Assembly: GCA_021788625.1 (NCBI GenBank)
Contig: JAJYKL010000017.1
Span: 1-52,332, forward strand
Direction: 5' to 3'
Source: Chloroflexota bacterium
GTDB taxonomy: Bacteria > Chloroflexota > Anaerolineae > J036 > Brachytrichaceae
DNA length: 52,332 nt
Shown: piece by piece, positions 35,032 through 43,062 of the stretch
How positions within the stretch are numbered: position 1 is the first letter of the stretch
Layout of the letters: the number at the start of each line of letters is the position of its first letter
The notes under the pieces: generated by a model
What the model was told of the DNA's origin: nothing
What the model saw: only the letters and a program-made list of their open reading frames with translations
Databases searched by the model: none
Position numbers and translations under genes: made by a program

Positions 35032-36005
35032 ACAGCCGCGAGGTGGTTCGGCGTGCGATCGAATTTCAAACCCCTGACCGGCTGCCGGTGATCTTCCCCC
35101 GCTTCGGGATCAGCGATACGCACGGCGCCGGGTGGAACCAGATCGGCACCGGCCCGCGCGACCGCCGCGAAAGCCTGGATGAGTGGGGCTGCCTGTGGGC
35201 ACGTTCCGAGATCGACAACATGGGCCAGGTTAAAGGACACCCGCTTATCGACTGGTCCAACCTGGAGCATTACCGCTGGCCTGACCCGGACAGCCCTCAC
35301 TTCTACGACGGCATGGAGCGTAAGTTCGAAGGCTCGGACAGCAAGTACGTGACGACGGGCATCTTCATGCTACTATTCGAGCGCATGCACGCACTGCGCG
35401 GCTTTCAGAACGTGCTGGAAGACCTGTACCTGGAGCGCGAACGGGTGGAGGCGCTGGCCGACCACATCGTGGCGTTCGACTTGCGCATCATCGACAATAT
35501 CGCTAGCCGCTTCCCCGGCCAGATTCAGGGGTTTAGCTACAGTGACGACTGGGGCAGCCAGAAGGACTCGTTCATCAGCCAGCATCTGTGGCACACATTT
35601 TTCCTGCCGCGCTATCGCCGGATCTCGGATGCCTGCCACGCACGGGGCTGGCATGTGTGGATGCACTCGTGTGGCAAGATCAACCGGCTCCTCCCTGACC
35701 TCATCGAAGCAGGCATCGACGTCTTGGACCTAGAGCAGCCCCGCGTTCTGGGGATCGAGGAGGTGGGGCGACAGTTTGCCGGGCGGGTGTGTTTTTGCTC
35801 CGGCTGCGACATCCAGCGCACCCTCCCGTTCGGCAGCGAGAATGAAATTCGCAACGAGGCCAAAATGCTACTCGACTACTGGGGTACCGACAGGGGTGGT
35901 TTCCTACTAGCCGACGACGAGAACGATCAGGACTTAGGTACGCCTCTCGAAAAGAAGCGAATGGCCTTGCGCGCCTTTCTTGAATTCGACCGGTGGCGGA
36001 AATAG
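35028..36005 (+). CDS. URO-D-like (MtaA/CmuA-related) protein, shorter form
   Basis: The 325-residue product opens MNSREVVRRAIEFQTPDRLP and has the motif MHSCGKINRLLP (His213, Cys215), then VLDLEQPRVLGIEEVGRQFA. The C-terminal metal-ligand position reads LLADDENDQDLGTP, with acidic residues rather than Cys. It is shorter than its neighbours by about 40-50 residues, mainly in the N-terminal half. The start codon overlaps the stop of the preceding gene, implying a stoichiometric partner. It ends the long + strand operon, converging on the dehydratase gene after about 160 bases that hold no gene. Confidence 0.87.
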   Translation: MNSREVVRRAIEFQTPDRLPVIFPRFGISDTHGAGWNQIGTGPRDRRESLDEWGCLWARSEIDNMGQVKGHPLIDWSNLEHYRWPDPDSPHFYDGMERKFEGSDSKYVTTGIFMLLFERMHALRGFQNVLEDLYLERERVEALADHIVAFDLRIIDNIASRFPGQIQGFSYSDDWGSQKDSFISQHLWHTFFLPRYRRISDACHARGWHVWMHSCGKINRLLPDLIEAGIDVLDLEQPRVLGIEEVGRQFAGRVCFCSGCDIQRTLPFGSENEIRNEAKMLLDYWGTDRGGFLLADDENDQDLGTPLEKKRMALRAFLEFDRWRK

Positions 36006-36164
36006 CATACACGCGAAGGTAGGAAACCCATCGTAAAAACGCTGATCACACTGCTGGTCGACGCTACATGCGGAAACAGGACCTCCAAGCACGCCTGTAC
36101 ACCACGCCCGGCATCTGTGAGAGGATGACCACAGCCACACCCACCAGCAGCGCTGGGGCCACGC

Positions 36165-37298
36165 CTACCAGTTCGTCAGGGCCCCGTCTTCGCGGTGCAG
36201 GTGGGGCAGCTCGGTCATCTGGAAGGGATGCTTACGGGCTGCCTCACGGTCGAACTCGATCCCCAGGCCCGAACGGGTGGGCGCCAATAGGTAGCCATCC
36301 TGCCACTCGGGCTGGACAGGTACCACATCGGTGATGGCCGTATTGGGCTTACGCGGCTGCTCCTGCACACCGACGTACGGACAAGCCAGGTTCAGTTGCA
36401 GGCAGGCCGCCGTCGAGACTGGCCCCAATGGGTTATGCAGGGCGAGCTTGATATAGTGCGTTTCACACCAGCCGGCAATCTTCTTCGCCTCGGTGAAGCC
36501 ACCTGCGATGCACAGGTCGATGCGCGCATAGTCGATCCACTCTTCCTCGATGAGCTGGCGGAACTCCCACTTGCTGCTGAATTGCTCTCCGGCCGCCAGC
36601 GGCACACGTGTGCGCGGGCGCAGCGTCTTGAACGAGTCGGGGTTTTCGCTCCGCAAAGGATCTTCGATAAAGAAAGGCCGGAACGGCTCCACGGCGTTGC
36701 ACAGCCACAACGCATCGGGCAGGTCCAGGCGCGTGTGCACGTCGAAGGTGATCTCGATGTCGTCACCTACTGCCTCGCGCACAGCCTGGAATTGCTGTAC
36801 CGCTGTCTGTACGGCCCGTCGCGGCTCGAATACCTCGTGCCCATCGTAGAGACCCCAGCGCACGAACTTCCAGCCCTCCTCTTTGGTCTTCAGGCACGAC
36901 TCGACGAGTGAAGCTGTATCGCGACCGCCATTGTGCGGATAGCACACCACTTTATCGCGTACCCGTCCGCCAAGCAATTCGTAAATGGGCACGCCGAGCG
37001 CCTTGCCCTTGATGTCCCACAGTGCGATGTCGATGGCCGAAATAGCCGAGGTGAGGATTCGCTGCGCGGGGAAGAATCCACCGCGATAGAGCAACTGCCA
37101 GAGATGCTCGATGCGGCCAGGGTCCTGGCCGACCAGCAGCGGCTTGAAGTGTTCGATGGCACCCGCCACAGCCAGCTCGCGCCCGGTGATACCAGCCTCG
37201 CCCACGCCGTATAGACCCTCGTCGGTGTCCACGACGACGAATAGATAATTGCGCGCACCGCCCCAAACGGGAAAGGCTTCGATATTTGTTATTTTCAT
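36165..37298 (-). CDS. Mandelate racemase/enolase-superfamily acid sugar dehydratase
   Basis: The 377-residue protein belongs to the enolase superfamily, whose members abstract a proton next to a carboxylate using magnesium. Visible elements are the capping domain start MKITNIEAFPVWGG, SAIDIALWDIKGKALGVP, metal ligands in FDVHTRLD, FIEDPLR and AAGEQFSSKWE, and the late catalytic His in LALHNPLGPVSTAACLQ. This resembles galactonate-dehydratase-like members acting on aldonic or uronic acids. It starts four bases after the URO-D-like gene stop on the same strand, so the two are coupled. Longer upstream frame overlaps that gene and was dropped. Confidence 0.9.
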   Translation of the reverse strand: MKITNIEAFPVWGGARNYLFVVVDTDEGLYGVGEAGITGRELAVAGAIEHFKPLLVGQDPGRIEHLWQLLYRGGFFPAQRILTSAISAIDIALWDIKGKALGVPIYELLGGRVRDKVVCYPHNGGRDTASLVESCLKTKEEGWKFVRWGLYDGHEVFEPRRAVQTAVQQFQAVREAVGDDIEITFDVHTRLDLPDALWLCNAVEPFRPFFIEDPLRSENPDSFKTLRPRTRVPLAAGEQFSSKWEFRQLIEEEWIDYARIDLCIAGGFTEAKKIAGWCETHYIKLALHNPLGPVSTAACLQLNLACPYVGVQEQPRKPNTAITDVVPVQPEWQDGYLLAPTRSGLGIEFDREAARKHPFQMTELPHLHREDGALTNW

Positions 37299-37302
37299 AA
37301 GG

Positions 37303-38544
37303 TCACACCAACTTCTTATGCTGAACCGCTTCGACCATGGCAACGATGTTCTCCGGTGGCACGTCAGCCAGAATGTTATGCACCTGCTGGAAGACAAACC
37401 CACCGCCAGGATTCAGGATGTCAACCTGTTCCTGCACGTGAGCGCGCACCTCGTCGGGAGTGCCGTGTGGCAATACAGAACGCGTGTCACAGCCACCACC
37501 CCAAAAAACCATCTGCTGGCCGAAGTCGCGTTTCAAGCCACGCGCGTCCATACCGCGGCAACTTATCTGGACCGGATTGAATGCCTCCAGCCCATCAGCA
37601 ATCAGGTCTGGCAGCAGTTCGCGGATGCCTCCGCACGTGTGCAGCATGATGGTCACGTGCGGAGCCAGTTCCTTCGTACGGCGGTACATGCGCCGGTAGT
37701 GAGGGCCGAAGAACTCGCGGTACATGCGCGGTGATATTTGTGGGCCGTTCTGCATTCCCAGGTCGTCGTTGTACGAGATCACGTCGATATATGGACCGAC
37801 GGCGCCCAGGTAGTGCTCCAGTTTGAGCATGTACATATCGGCTGCCTGGTGCAGGAAAGCATGGGCCTGCTCCGGCTCACCCGCCAGTAACATGTAGAAA
37901 TTGTCGTTGCGATAGAGGAATTGTCCCAGCTCCAGCATATTCCCACCGAAGAGAGCCACGACAGCGCGGTCTGTTCCATCGCGCAATGCTTTGGCGCCCT
38001 CGGCCAGCTTGTCCCACGTGCCCGGCGTGCCAGCCAGGGGCCCTGGAGGACCGGAAATGGCGGTCCACATGCTTTCGTCCATGGCTGCCGGGAGATCCAG
38101 CGCCGGATCGGGCACTTCGGCATAGGGCCAGTAAACCTGCTCGAAATAGAGCGCTCCATCAGGTTGACGGGCCAGTTCCCGGCCGCTCTGCGAGCGTATG
38201 ATCCAGCGATCGGGCTGGCGCTCCACGTTGATCCAGGCTGGAATCAGGCATGGGATACCTCCCGGGAGCTGCCATTCCTTCCAGTACTGGTCTTCCAGAG
38301 CGAATCCGCGCCCCAGTTCCACTGTATCGACCTCAAACAAATCAAGCACATCGTCGTCCACCAGCGCCAGTTGCTGAATCATGTCATAGACCTTGAGCGG
38401 TCTGGCGGGCAAGCCAAGGTAATTGCGCAGATGGTAGTATGCGAGAGCCGAGATGCCGGATGATCGTGTGCCAGCCAGATCATAGGGTACCCGGTCAGGC
38501 TGGCGGTGAGAGAGGGCCGTACGAACTCGTTCTCGGGCATTCAT
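37303..38544 (-). CDS. URO-D-like (MtaA/CmuA-related) protein
   Basis: The 413-residue product opens MNARERVRTALSHRQPDRVP and carries the motif MLHTCGGIRELLP (His302, Cys304), then NPVQISCRGMDARGLKRDFG and the C-terminal GGGFVFQQVHNILADVPPEN. At the third-ligand position it has His (QQVHN) instead of Cys. GGAGG before ATG 38544 fixes the start; the frame is open further upstream but runs into the divergent exporter gene. It is the first gene of a two-gene unit with the acid sugar dehydratase, tying this family to acid sugar metabolism a second time in the window. Confidence 0.89.
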   Translation of the reverse strand: MNARERVRTALSHRQPDRVPYDLAGTRSSGISALAYYHLRNYLGLPARPLKVYDMIQQLALVDDDVLDLFEVDTVELGRGFALEDQYWKEWQLPGGIPCLIPAWINVERQPDRWIIRSQSGRELARQPDGALYFEQVYWPYAEVPDPALDLPAAMDESMWTAISGPPGPLAGTPGTWDKLAEGAKALRDGTDRAVVALFGGNMLELGQFLYRNDNFYMLLAGEPEQAHAFLHQAADMYMLKLEHYLGAVGPYIDVISYNDDLGMQNGPQISPRMYREFFGPHYRRMYRRTKELAPHVTIMLHTCGGIRELLPDLIADGLEAFNPVQISCRGMDARGLKRDFGQQMVFWGGGCDTRSVLPHGTPDEVRAHVQEQVDILNPGGGFVFQQVHNILADVPPENIVAMVEAVQHKKLV

Positions 38545-38602
38545 AGTTACCTCCAGGCTATGACAGATCAGCCGCGCCGCGCGGTGCCTGACCAGGATTA
38601 TA

Positions 38603-38639
38603 GTGACCTGGGTGTACTTGAGTACAATCACCAGGTCAC
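38603..38639. promoter_or_regulatory. Nested dyad in divergent promoter region
   Basis: GTGACCTGG (38603-38611) and CCAGGTCAC (38631-38639) are perfect 9-bp arms enclosing a second perfect palindrome GTACTTGAGTAC (38614-38625). TATAGT overlaps its left edge. It lies between the divergent URO-D-like gene and exporter ATPase gene and ends two bases before the ATPase ATG. It could be an operator or an mRNA hairpin blocking translation. Confidence 0.55.
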
Positions 38640-38641
38640 GC

Positions 38642-39610
38642 ATGATAGACCAGGCATCCATCATCGAGACGCATTTCCTCAGTCGTGCGTTCGGTAGCAC
38701 ACGCGCGGTCGAAGCGCTGAACTTAACCATCTCTCGCGGCGAGATCTTCGGACTTGTTGGGCCGGATGGCGCGGGGAAAACCACCACGCTGCGCATGCTG
38801 GCGGCGATTCTGGACCCCACCGCTGGCCGCGCCACCGTCGCCGGGTACGACACAGTGCGCCAGGCGGAAGCGGTCAAGGCACACCTGGGCTACATGTCGC
38901 AGCAGTTCAGCCTGTATGGAGACCTGTCGGTGCTGGAGAATTTGAACTTTTTCGCTGATATCTTTGGAGTGGGCCGGCGTGAGCGGGCTGATCGCATAAC
39001 GCGCCTGCTGGACTTTTCGCGCCTGGGGGAGTTTCGCAGGCGCCGCGCGGCGCAACTCTCTGGCGGTATGCAAAAGAAGCTGGGCTTAGCCTGCACACTT
39101 GTCCACCAGCCCGACATTCTGCTCCTGGATGAGCCTACCACCGGAGTGGATCCCGTCTCGCGGCGTGAGTTCTGGGACATCCTGACGGAACTGCATATCG
39201 CCGGCACCACCATTGTGGTCAGTACTCCGTATATGGATGAAGCCGAGCGCTGTTCGCGTGTGGGGTTGATGTATCACGGACGACTGATCGTGTGCGACAC
39301 GCCCCTGCGGATTCGCGATAAGGTCGATGGCCAACTGCTGGCTCTGCGTCCGGCAGATATGCAACGTGCCCGTGCCGTGCTCACCAGCCAGCCTGGCGTG
39401 ATAGAAGTGCAGACCTACGGCGACCAGTTGCAGATTTTCGTGGATGACGCCTTTCTCCGACAGGTGGAGATAGCCAGTCGTCTGACGGATGCGGGCATAG
39501 ACTTTGAGGGACCCTGGCGCGCGCAGCCGCGTGTGGAGCAGGCTTTCATCTCACTAATACAGAAATGGACAACTCAGCAACCGACCACGCCATCGTCGCC
39601 ACAGGTCTGA
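38642..39610 (+). CDS. ABC-2 exporter ATPase (YbhF N-half / DrrA type)
   Basis: The 322-residue ATPase has Walker A GPDGAGKTTT, Q-loop GYMSQQFSLY, signature AQLSGGMQKKLGLA, Walker B ILLLDEPTTGVD and, in the switch position, a Pro-Tyr variant STPYMDEAERC in place of the usual H-loop His. That change may weaken hydrolysis and suggests an asymmetric pair with the next ATPase, which keeps THYMDEAEH. The start is uncertain: the ATG at 38642 lacks a clear ribosome site, and a GTG at 38603 lies inside the dyad. It overlaps the second ATPase gene by 46 bases. Confidence 0.9.
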   Translation: MIDQASIIETHFLSRAFGSTRAVEALNLTISRGEIFGLVGPDGAGKTTTLRMLAAILDPTAGRATVAGYDTVRQAEAVKAHLGYMSQQFSLYGDLSVLENLNFFADIFGVGRRERADRITRLLDFSRLGEFRRRRAAQLSGGMQKKLGLACTLVHQPDILLLDEPTTGVDPVSRREFWDILTELHIAGTTIVVSTPYMDEAERCSRVGLMYHGRLIVCDTPLRIRDKVDGQLLALRPADMQRARAVLTSQPGVIEVQTYGDQLQIFVDDAFLRQVEIASRLTDAGIDFEGPWRAQPRVEQAFISLIQKWTTQQPTTPSSPQV

Positions 39611-40512
39611 CCAAAGCCTTTGGCAACTTCGTCGCCGTGGACCACATTGATTTTGAGGTACGGCGTGGCCAGATATTCGGTTTCCTGGGTCCCAATGGGA
39701 GCGGCAAGACCACTACGATCCGTATGCTCCTGGGGCTGCTGCATCCTTCCAGCGGAATGGCCATGGTATTGGGTATTGATATCGCCCGCCACCCGGAACG
39801 GGTACGCCCACAGCTGGGCTACATGTCGCAACGCTTCAGCCTGTACAACGACCTGACGGTGATCGAAAACCTGCGCTTCTTCGGCCGTGCGTACGGTTTA
39901 CACGGGCCTCTCCTGCGCGAACGGATTGACTTTGCGCTGCAAATGGCCGACCTCGCCGGCCGCGAACGGCAGCGCGCCAAACAACTGGCCGGTGGTTGGC
40001 GCCAGCGCCTGGCACTGGGTACGGCCATCATGCACAATCCGGCCCTGGTGTTCCTGGATGAGCCAACCGCGGGTGTCGATCCCCTTTCGCGGCGTAAGTT
40101 CTGGGAGCTGCTCTATCGACTGGCCGGAGCAGGCATGACCGTCTTCGTCACTACGCACTACATGGACGAAGCTGAACATTGCAACCAACTCGCGTTCATC
40201 CACAACGGTCACATCATCGCCACCGGAACACCCACCGCCATCAAGGAAAAGATGATGCACGGCCAGGTTCTGGAAGTGGCCCCCTCCGACCCGGGTCGAG
40301 CGGTGACCATTCTCCGTACGGCGCAGTCGCAAGGCCGTCTGGTGGCCGACGAAATAGCGCTATATGGGCTGCTGGTGCATATTATTGGACCTGACCTCTA
40401 TGGTCAGCGCGAGCCAATCGCAGTGTTATTACGAGATAGTGGAGTGGACCCTGGAACCATCACCCCGATATCCCCCTCATTGGAGGACGTGTTTATTGCT
40501 AATGTACGGTGA
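39565..40512 (+). CDS. ABC-2 exporter ATPase, second subunit
   Basis: The 315-residue ATPase has Walker A GPNGSGKTTT, Q-loop GYMSQRFSLY, Walker B LVFLDEPTAGVD and H-loop TTHYMDEAEH. The ABC signature is LAGGWRQRLALG rather than LSGGQ, a variant also known in YbhF/YhiH-type proteins. In E. coli YbhF the two ATPase halves are one polypeptide; here they are two overlapping genes, the first with a degenerate switch and the second with a degenerate signature. Together they could form one competent and one degenerate site. Its end overlaps a possible GTG start of the next gene (GTGA). Confidence 0.92.
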   Translation: MDNSATDHAIVATGLTKAFGNFVAVDHIDFEVRRGQIFGFLGPNGSGKTTTIRMLLGLLHPSSGMAMVLGIDIARHPERVRPQLGYMSQRFSLYNDLTVIENLRFFGRAYGLHGPLLRERIDFALQMADLAGRERQRAKQLAGGWRQRLALGTAIMHNPALVFLDEPTAGVDPLSRRKFWELLYRLAGAGMTVFVTTHYMDEAEHCNQLAFIHNGHIIATGTPTAIKEKMMHGQVLEVAPSDPGRAVTILRTAQSQGRLVADEIALYGLLVHIIGPDLYGQREPIAVLLRDSGVDPGTITPISPSLEDVFIANVR

Positions 40513-40628
40513 GCTCGATGAGTCTCTTTTTATTATCTCCACCTCCATACCAGGAGCACAGGCTCTCACCTCGTCCAGGTAGTTCATCGATAGATACGCA
40601 GGATGACGTCTCGCACGACAGACTCGCG

Positions 40629-41924
40629 ATGAACAGGAGCCAGTGCAAGGCAGGCAGCCAGCACTTGAAGTTGGGGCGTACGTTTTACGCGCTGTTACTC
40701 ACGATGAGTATGTGGGCAACATCATGCAGCGCGACGCTGCCCAGCAGTTTGTTTGGCGTACCGCTGCGCAGCGGTTATACAACTCAGGGGGTGTTCATTG
40801 CGTCCGGCTTCACGGAGGCTGACCAGACTGTCGTCTCGTCAGAGCTGGGCGGGCGCATCATAGCCCTCCCGATGGACGAAGGTGCGGAAGTGCATTCGGG
40901 AGATCGACTGGTGCAGCTGGACCCAGGGATAGCTCAGGCAGAATTACGCGTGGCGCAGAGCAAGGTGCAGGCGGCTGTGGCGGCACTGGCGCAGGTGAAA
41001 GCGGGACCACGTGCGGAAGACATCGGGCAGGCAAAGACGGCGGTGACGCTGGCACAGGCAAACCTGCAGGCAGCCGACCAGGCACGGCGTGACGCGCGCA
41101 TGTTACTGGCACAACAACAGACCCTCGACTTGCAGATTATCCAGGCCCAGTCGCAGGTTGAGGTGAGTCGCCATCAGCTGGATGCCGCCACCTCGAACGA
41201 GGCTGCCGTCAAGGCAGTGACGGATCGCACGAAGCATGCCGACGCACCTTTCCAGGATTACCAGATCTGGAATGCCTGGATCAGAGTGAACTCTGCCGGC
41301 GCGACTTACGATGGAGCCACGGCGCAGTTACTCAAGCTGCAGGCGCAGCGCCGGTTGTCCACGGCACAGATCGCACAGGTCAACCAGGCGGAGGCTACCT
41401 ATCAGGAGGCGCAGTCTGCTCGGGCTCAAGCCCAAGCCCGGTTGGCCGACCTGCAGGCAGGTGCCACGTCCCAGCAAGTCGCAGTAGCCGAAGCACAGGT
41501 GAGCGTAGCCGAGGCCGGCGTTCAGGCCGCACAGGCCCGGCTGAAGAAGCTCACCCTCGTTGCACCTGTCAACGGGCAGATGCTGGAGCACAATCTAAAG
41601 GTGGGTGAGCTGGCCGCGCCAGGGGCGGCGATTGTAACACTGGCCAACCTGGACACACTAAGCCTGGTGGTCTATGTGCCAGCCGACCAACTGGGTCTGG
41701 TGCGCATTAATGCGCACGTGCCGGTGGAGGTGGATGGCGTCCCGAACCGTATTTTCACAGGCGAGGTGCTTCACATCGCTGACCAGGCTGAATTCATCCC
41801 CAACAACGTGCAATCGGAGGAGGACCGCGCAACCATGGTATTTGCAGTGAAGCTGAGATTGGCCAACCCCAGCCATATCCTGAAGCCGGGCATGCCTGCT
41901 GATGCGCACTTCCAGGAGCCGTGA
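40629..41924 (+). CDS. HlyD-family membrane fusion protein, probable lipoprotein
   Basis: The product (about 431 residues) is an efflux adaptor. After a hydrophobic segment TFYALLLTMSMWATSC, which may serve as a lipoprotein signal, it has a biotinyl-lipoyl half (VVSSELGGRIIALPMDEGAE), a long coiled coil rich in Ala and Gln (about 115-300), the second lipoyl half (TLVAPVNGQMLEHNLKVGEL) and a beta-barrel. The start is uncertain. A GTG at 40509 overlaps the previous stop, but ATG 40629 places the hydrophobic segment closer to the N-terminus. It serves the ABC-2 exporter encoded around it. Confidence 0.87.
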   Translation: MNRSQCKAGSQHLKLGRTFYALLLTMSMWATSCSATLPSSLFGVPLRSGYTTQGVFIASGFTEADQTVVSSELGGRIIALPMDEGAEVHSGDRLVQLDPGIAQAELRVAQSKVQAAVAALAQVKAGPRAEDIGQAKTAVTLAQANLQAADQARRDARMLLAQQQTLDLQIIQAQSQVEVSRHQLDAATSNEAAVKAVTDRTKHADAPFQDYQIWNAWIRVNSAGATYDGATAQLLKLQAQRRLSTAQIAQVNQAEATYQEAQSARAQAQARLADLQAGATSQQVAVAEAQVSVAEAGVQAAQARLKKLTLVAPVNGQMLEHNLKVGELAAPGAAIVTLANLDTLSLVVYVPADQLGLVRINAHVPVEVDGVPNRIFTGEVLHIADQAEFIPNNVQSEEDRATMVFAVKLRLANPSHILKPGMPADAHFQEP

Positions 41925-41927
41925 GTC

Positions 41928-43049
41928 ATGTCGCCTCGTCGCATTTACGCCATCTTCAGTAAAGAACTCCGGCACATTTTGCGCGATACGCGCGTCCTGT
42001 TGCTGGTTACACTCATGCCCGCCTTCCTGCTTGTGATGCTGTCGTATGTCTTTTCGTTCGATGTACAGCACACGCGCATCGCCGTGCTGGACCTGGACAA
42101 GACGGCGACCTCGCGTGACTTCGTAACCGTCCTGACTGCAGACGGTGACTTTATCTTGCAGAGCTACCTGACCGACTATACGGGTGCGCAGAACGTACTG
42201 CTAACGGGTAATGCCACCATAGCCCTGATCATCCCGCATGACTTCCAACAGAACCTGGACGCGGGACACAAACCGCAACTGCAGGCGATCGTGGACGGAA
42301 TAAATCCGATCACCGCAAAACAGTCCATCGCGCAGCTCGATGCACGCACGCAGGCATTCGCCGCCAGTCGCCTGGCACACATCGCTCCGGTGGTGCAGGT
42401 CACGCAGGTAGCCGACGTGGTGGGGCGTGCCTGGTTCAATCCAGCCATGAAATCGCTTTTCAGCATGGTGCCAGGACTGCTCAGCGTTGTGCTGTTCATG
42501 CCCGCCATGGCGCTGACGGTTTCCCTGGCGCGCGAAAAGGAGAGCGGTTCATTTGAAGGGTTGATTGCCACGCCCGTGCGGGGTGCCGAATACCTGCTTG
42601 GCAAGCAGCTGGCATATGCGCTGGGCGGACTGGTGGGCACGCTGGCTGCGCTCCTGGTAGCTGTATTCTGGTTCCAGGTACCGTTCCGCGGTAGTGTCGC
42701 GTTGTTCCTGGCGCTCACGGGCCTGTACTTCTTCGCCACCATGAGCACGGGCACGCTGATCGCCCAGTTCGTTTCCAGCCAGCAAACAGCCATGACCCTA
42801 TTCCTGCTGGCGTTCTTTATCCCAAGCTTTTTCATATCCGGATTAATCAATCCGCTGGACCCGGGGTCGCTGGTCAGCCAGGTGATGGGCAATGCCATCC
42901 CAGCCACGCATTACATCGTCATCACACGTTCGATTTTCCTCAAAGGTCTCGGCTGGGCGGGTTTGTGGCCAGAAGCCCTCGCTTTGGCAATCCTGGGCAG
43001 CGTTCTCTTTACCATCAGCCTGGTGTTGTTTCGGAAGAAGGTAAGTTAG
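41928..43049 (+). CDS. ABC-2 type permease (YbhS/YhhJ type)
   Basis: The 373-residue permease has an N-terminal helix (VLLLVTLMPAFLLVMLSYVF), a large extracytoplasmic domain of about 130 residues (VLDLDKTATSRDFVTVLTAD onward) and five more helices toward the C-terminus, with the characteristic EKESGSFEGLIATPVRGAEY cytoplasmic motif. It starts three bases after the membrane fusion gene. It should pair with the next permease as the membrane channel of a drug, lipid or metabolite exporter. Substrate is unknown. Confidence 0.92.
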   Translation: MSPRRIYAIFSKELRHILRDTRVLLLVTLMPAFLLVMLSYVFSFDVQHTRIAVLDLDKTATSRDFVTVLTADGDFILQSYLTDYTGAQNVLLTGNATIALIIPHDFQQNLDAGHKPQLQAIVDGINPITAKQSIAQLDARTQAFAASRLAHIAPVVQVTQVADVVGRAWFNPAMKSLFSMVPGLLSVVLFMPAMALTVSLAREKESGSFEGLIATPVRGAEYLLGKQLAYALGGLVGTLAALLVAVFWFQVPFRGSVALFLALTGLYFFATMSTGTLIAQFVSSQQTAMTLFLLAFFIPSFFISGLINPLDPGSLVSQVMGNAIPATHYIVITRSIFLKGLGWAGLWPEALALAILGSVLFTISLVLFRKKVS

Positions 43050-43062
43050 CGCAGGCTGACAC

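Noticed and set aside
18326..38544. HemE (heme biosynthesis) identity for the URO-D-like genes
   Set aside because: The HemE N-terminal arginine-rich motif and catalytic Asp/Tyr context are absent, and an HxCG metal-type motif is present instead.
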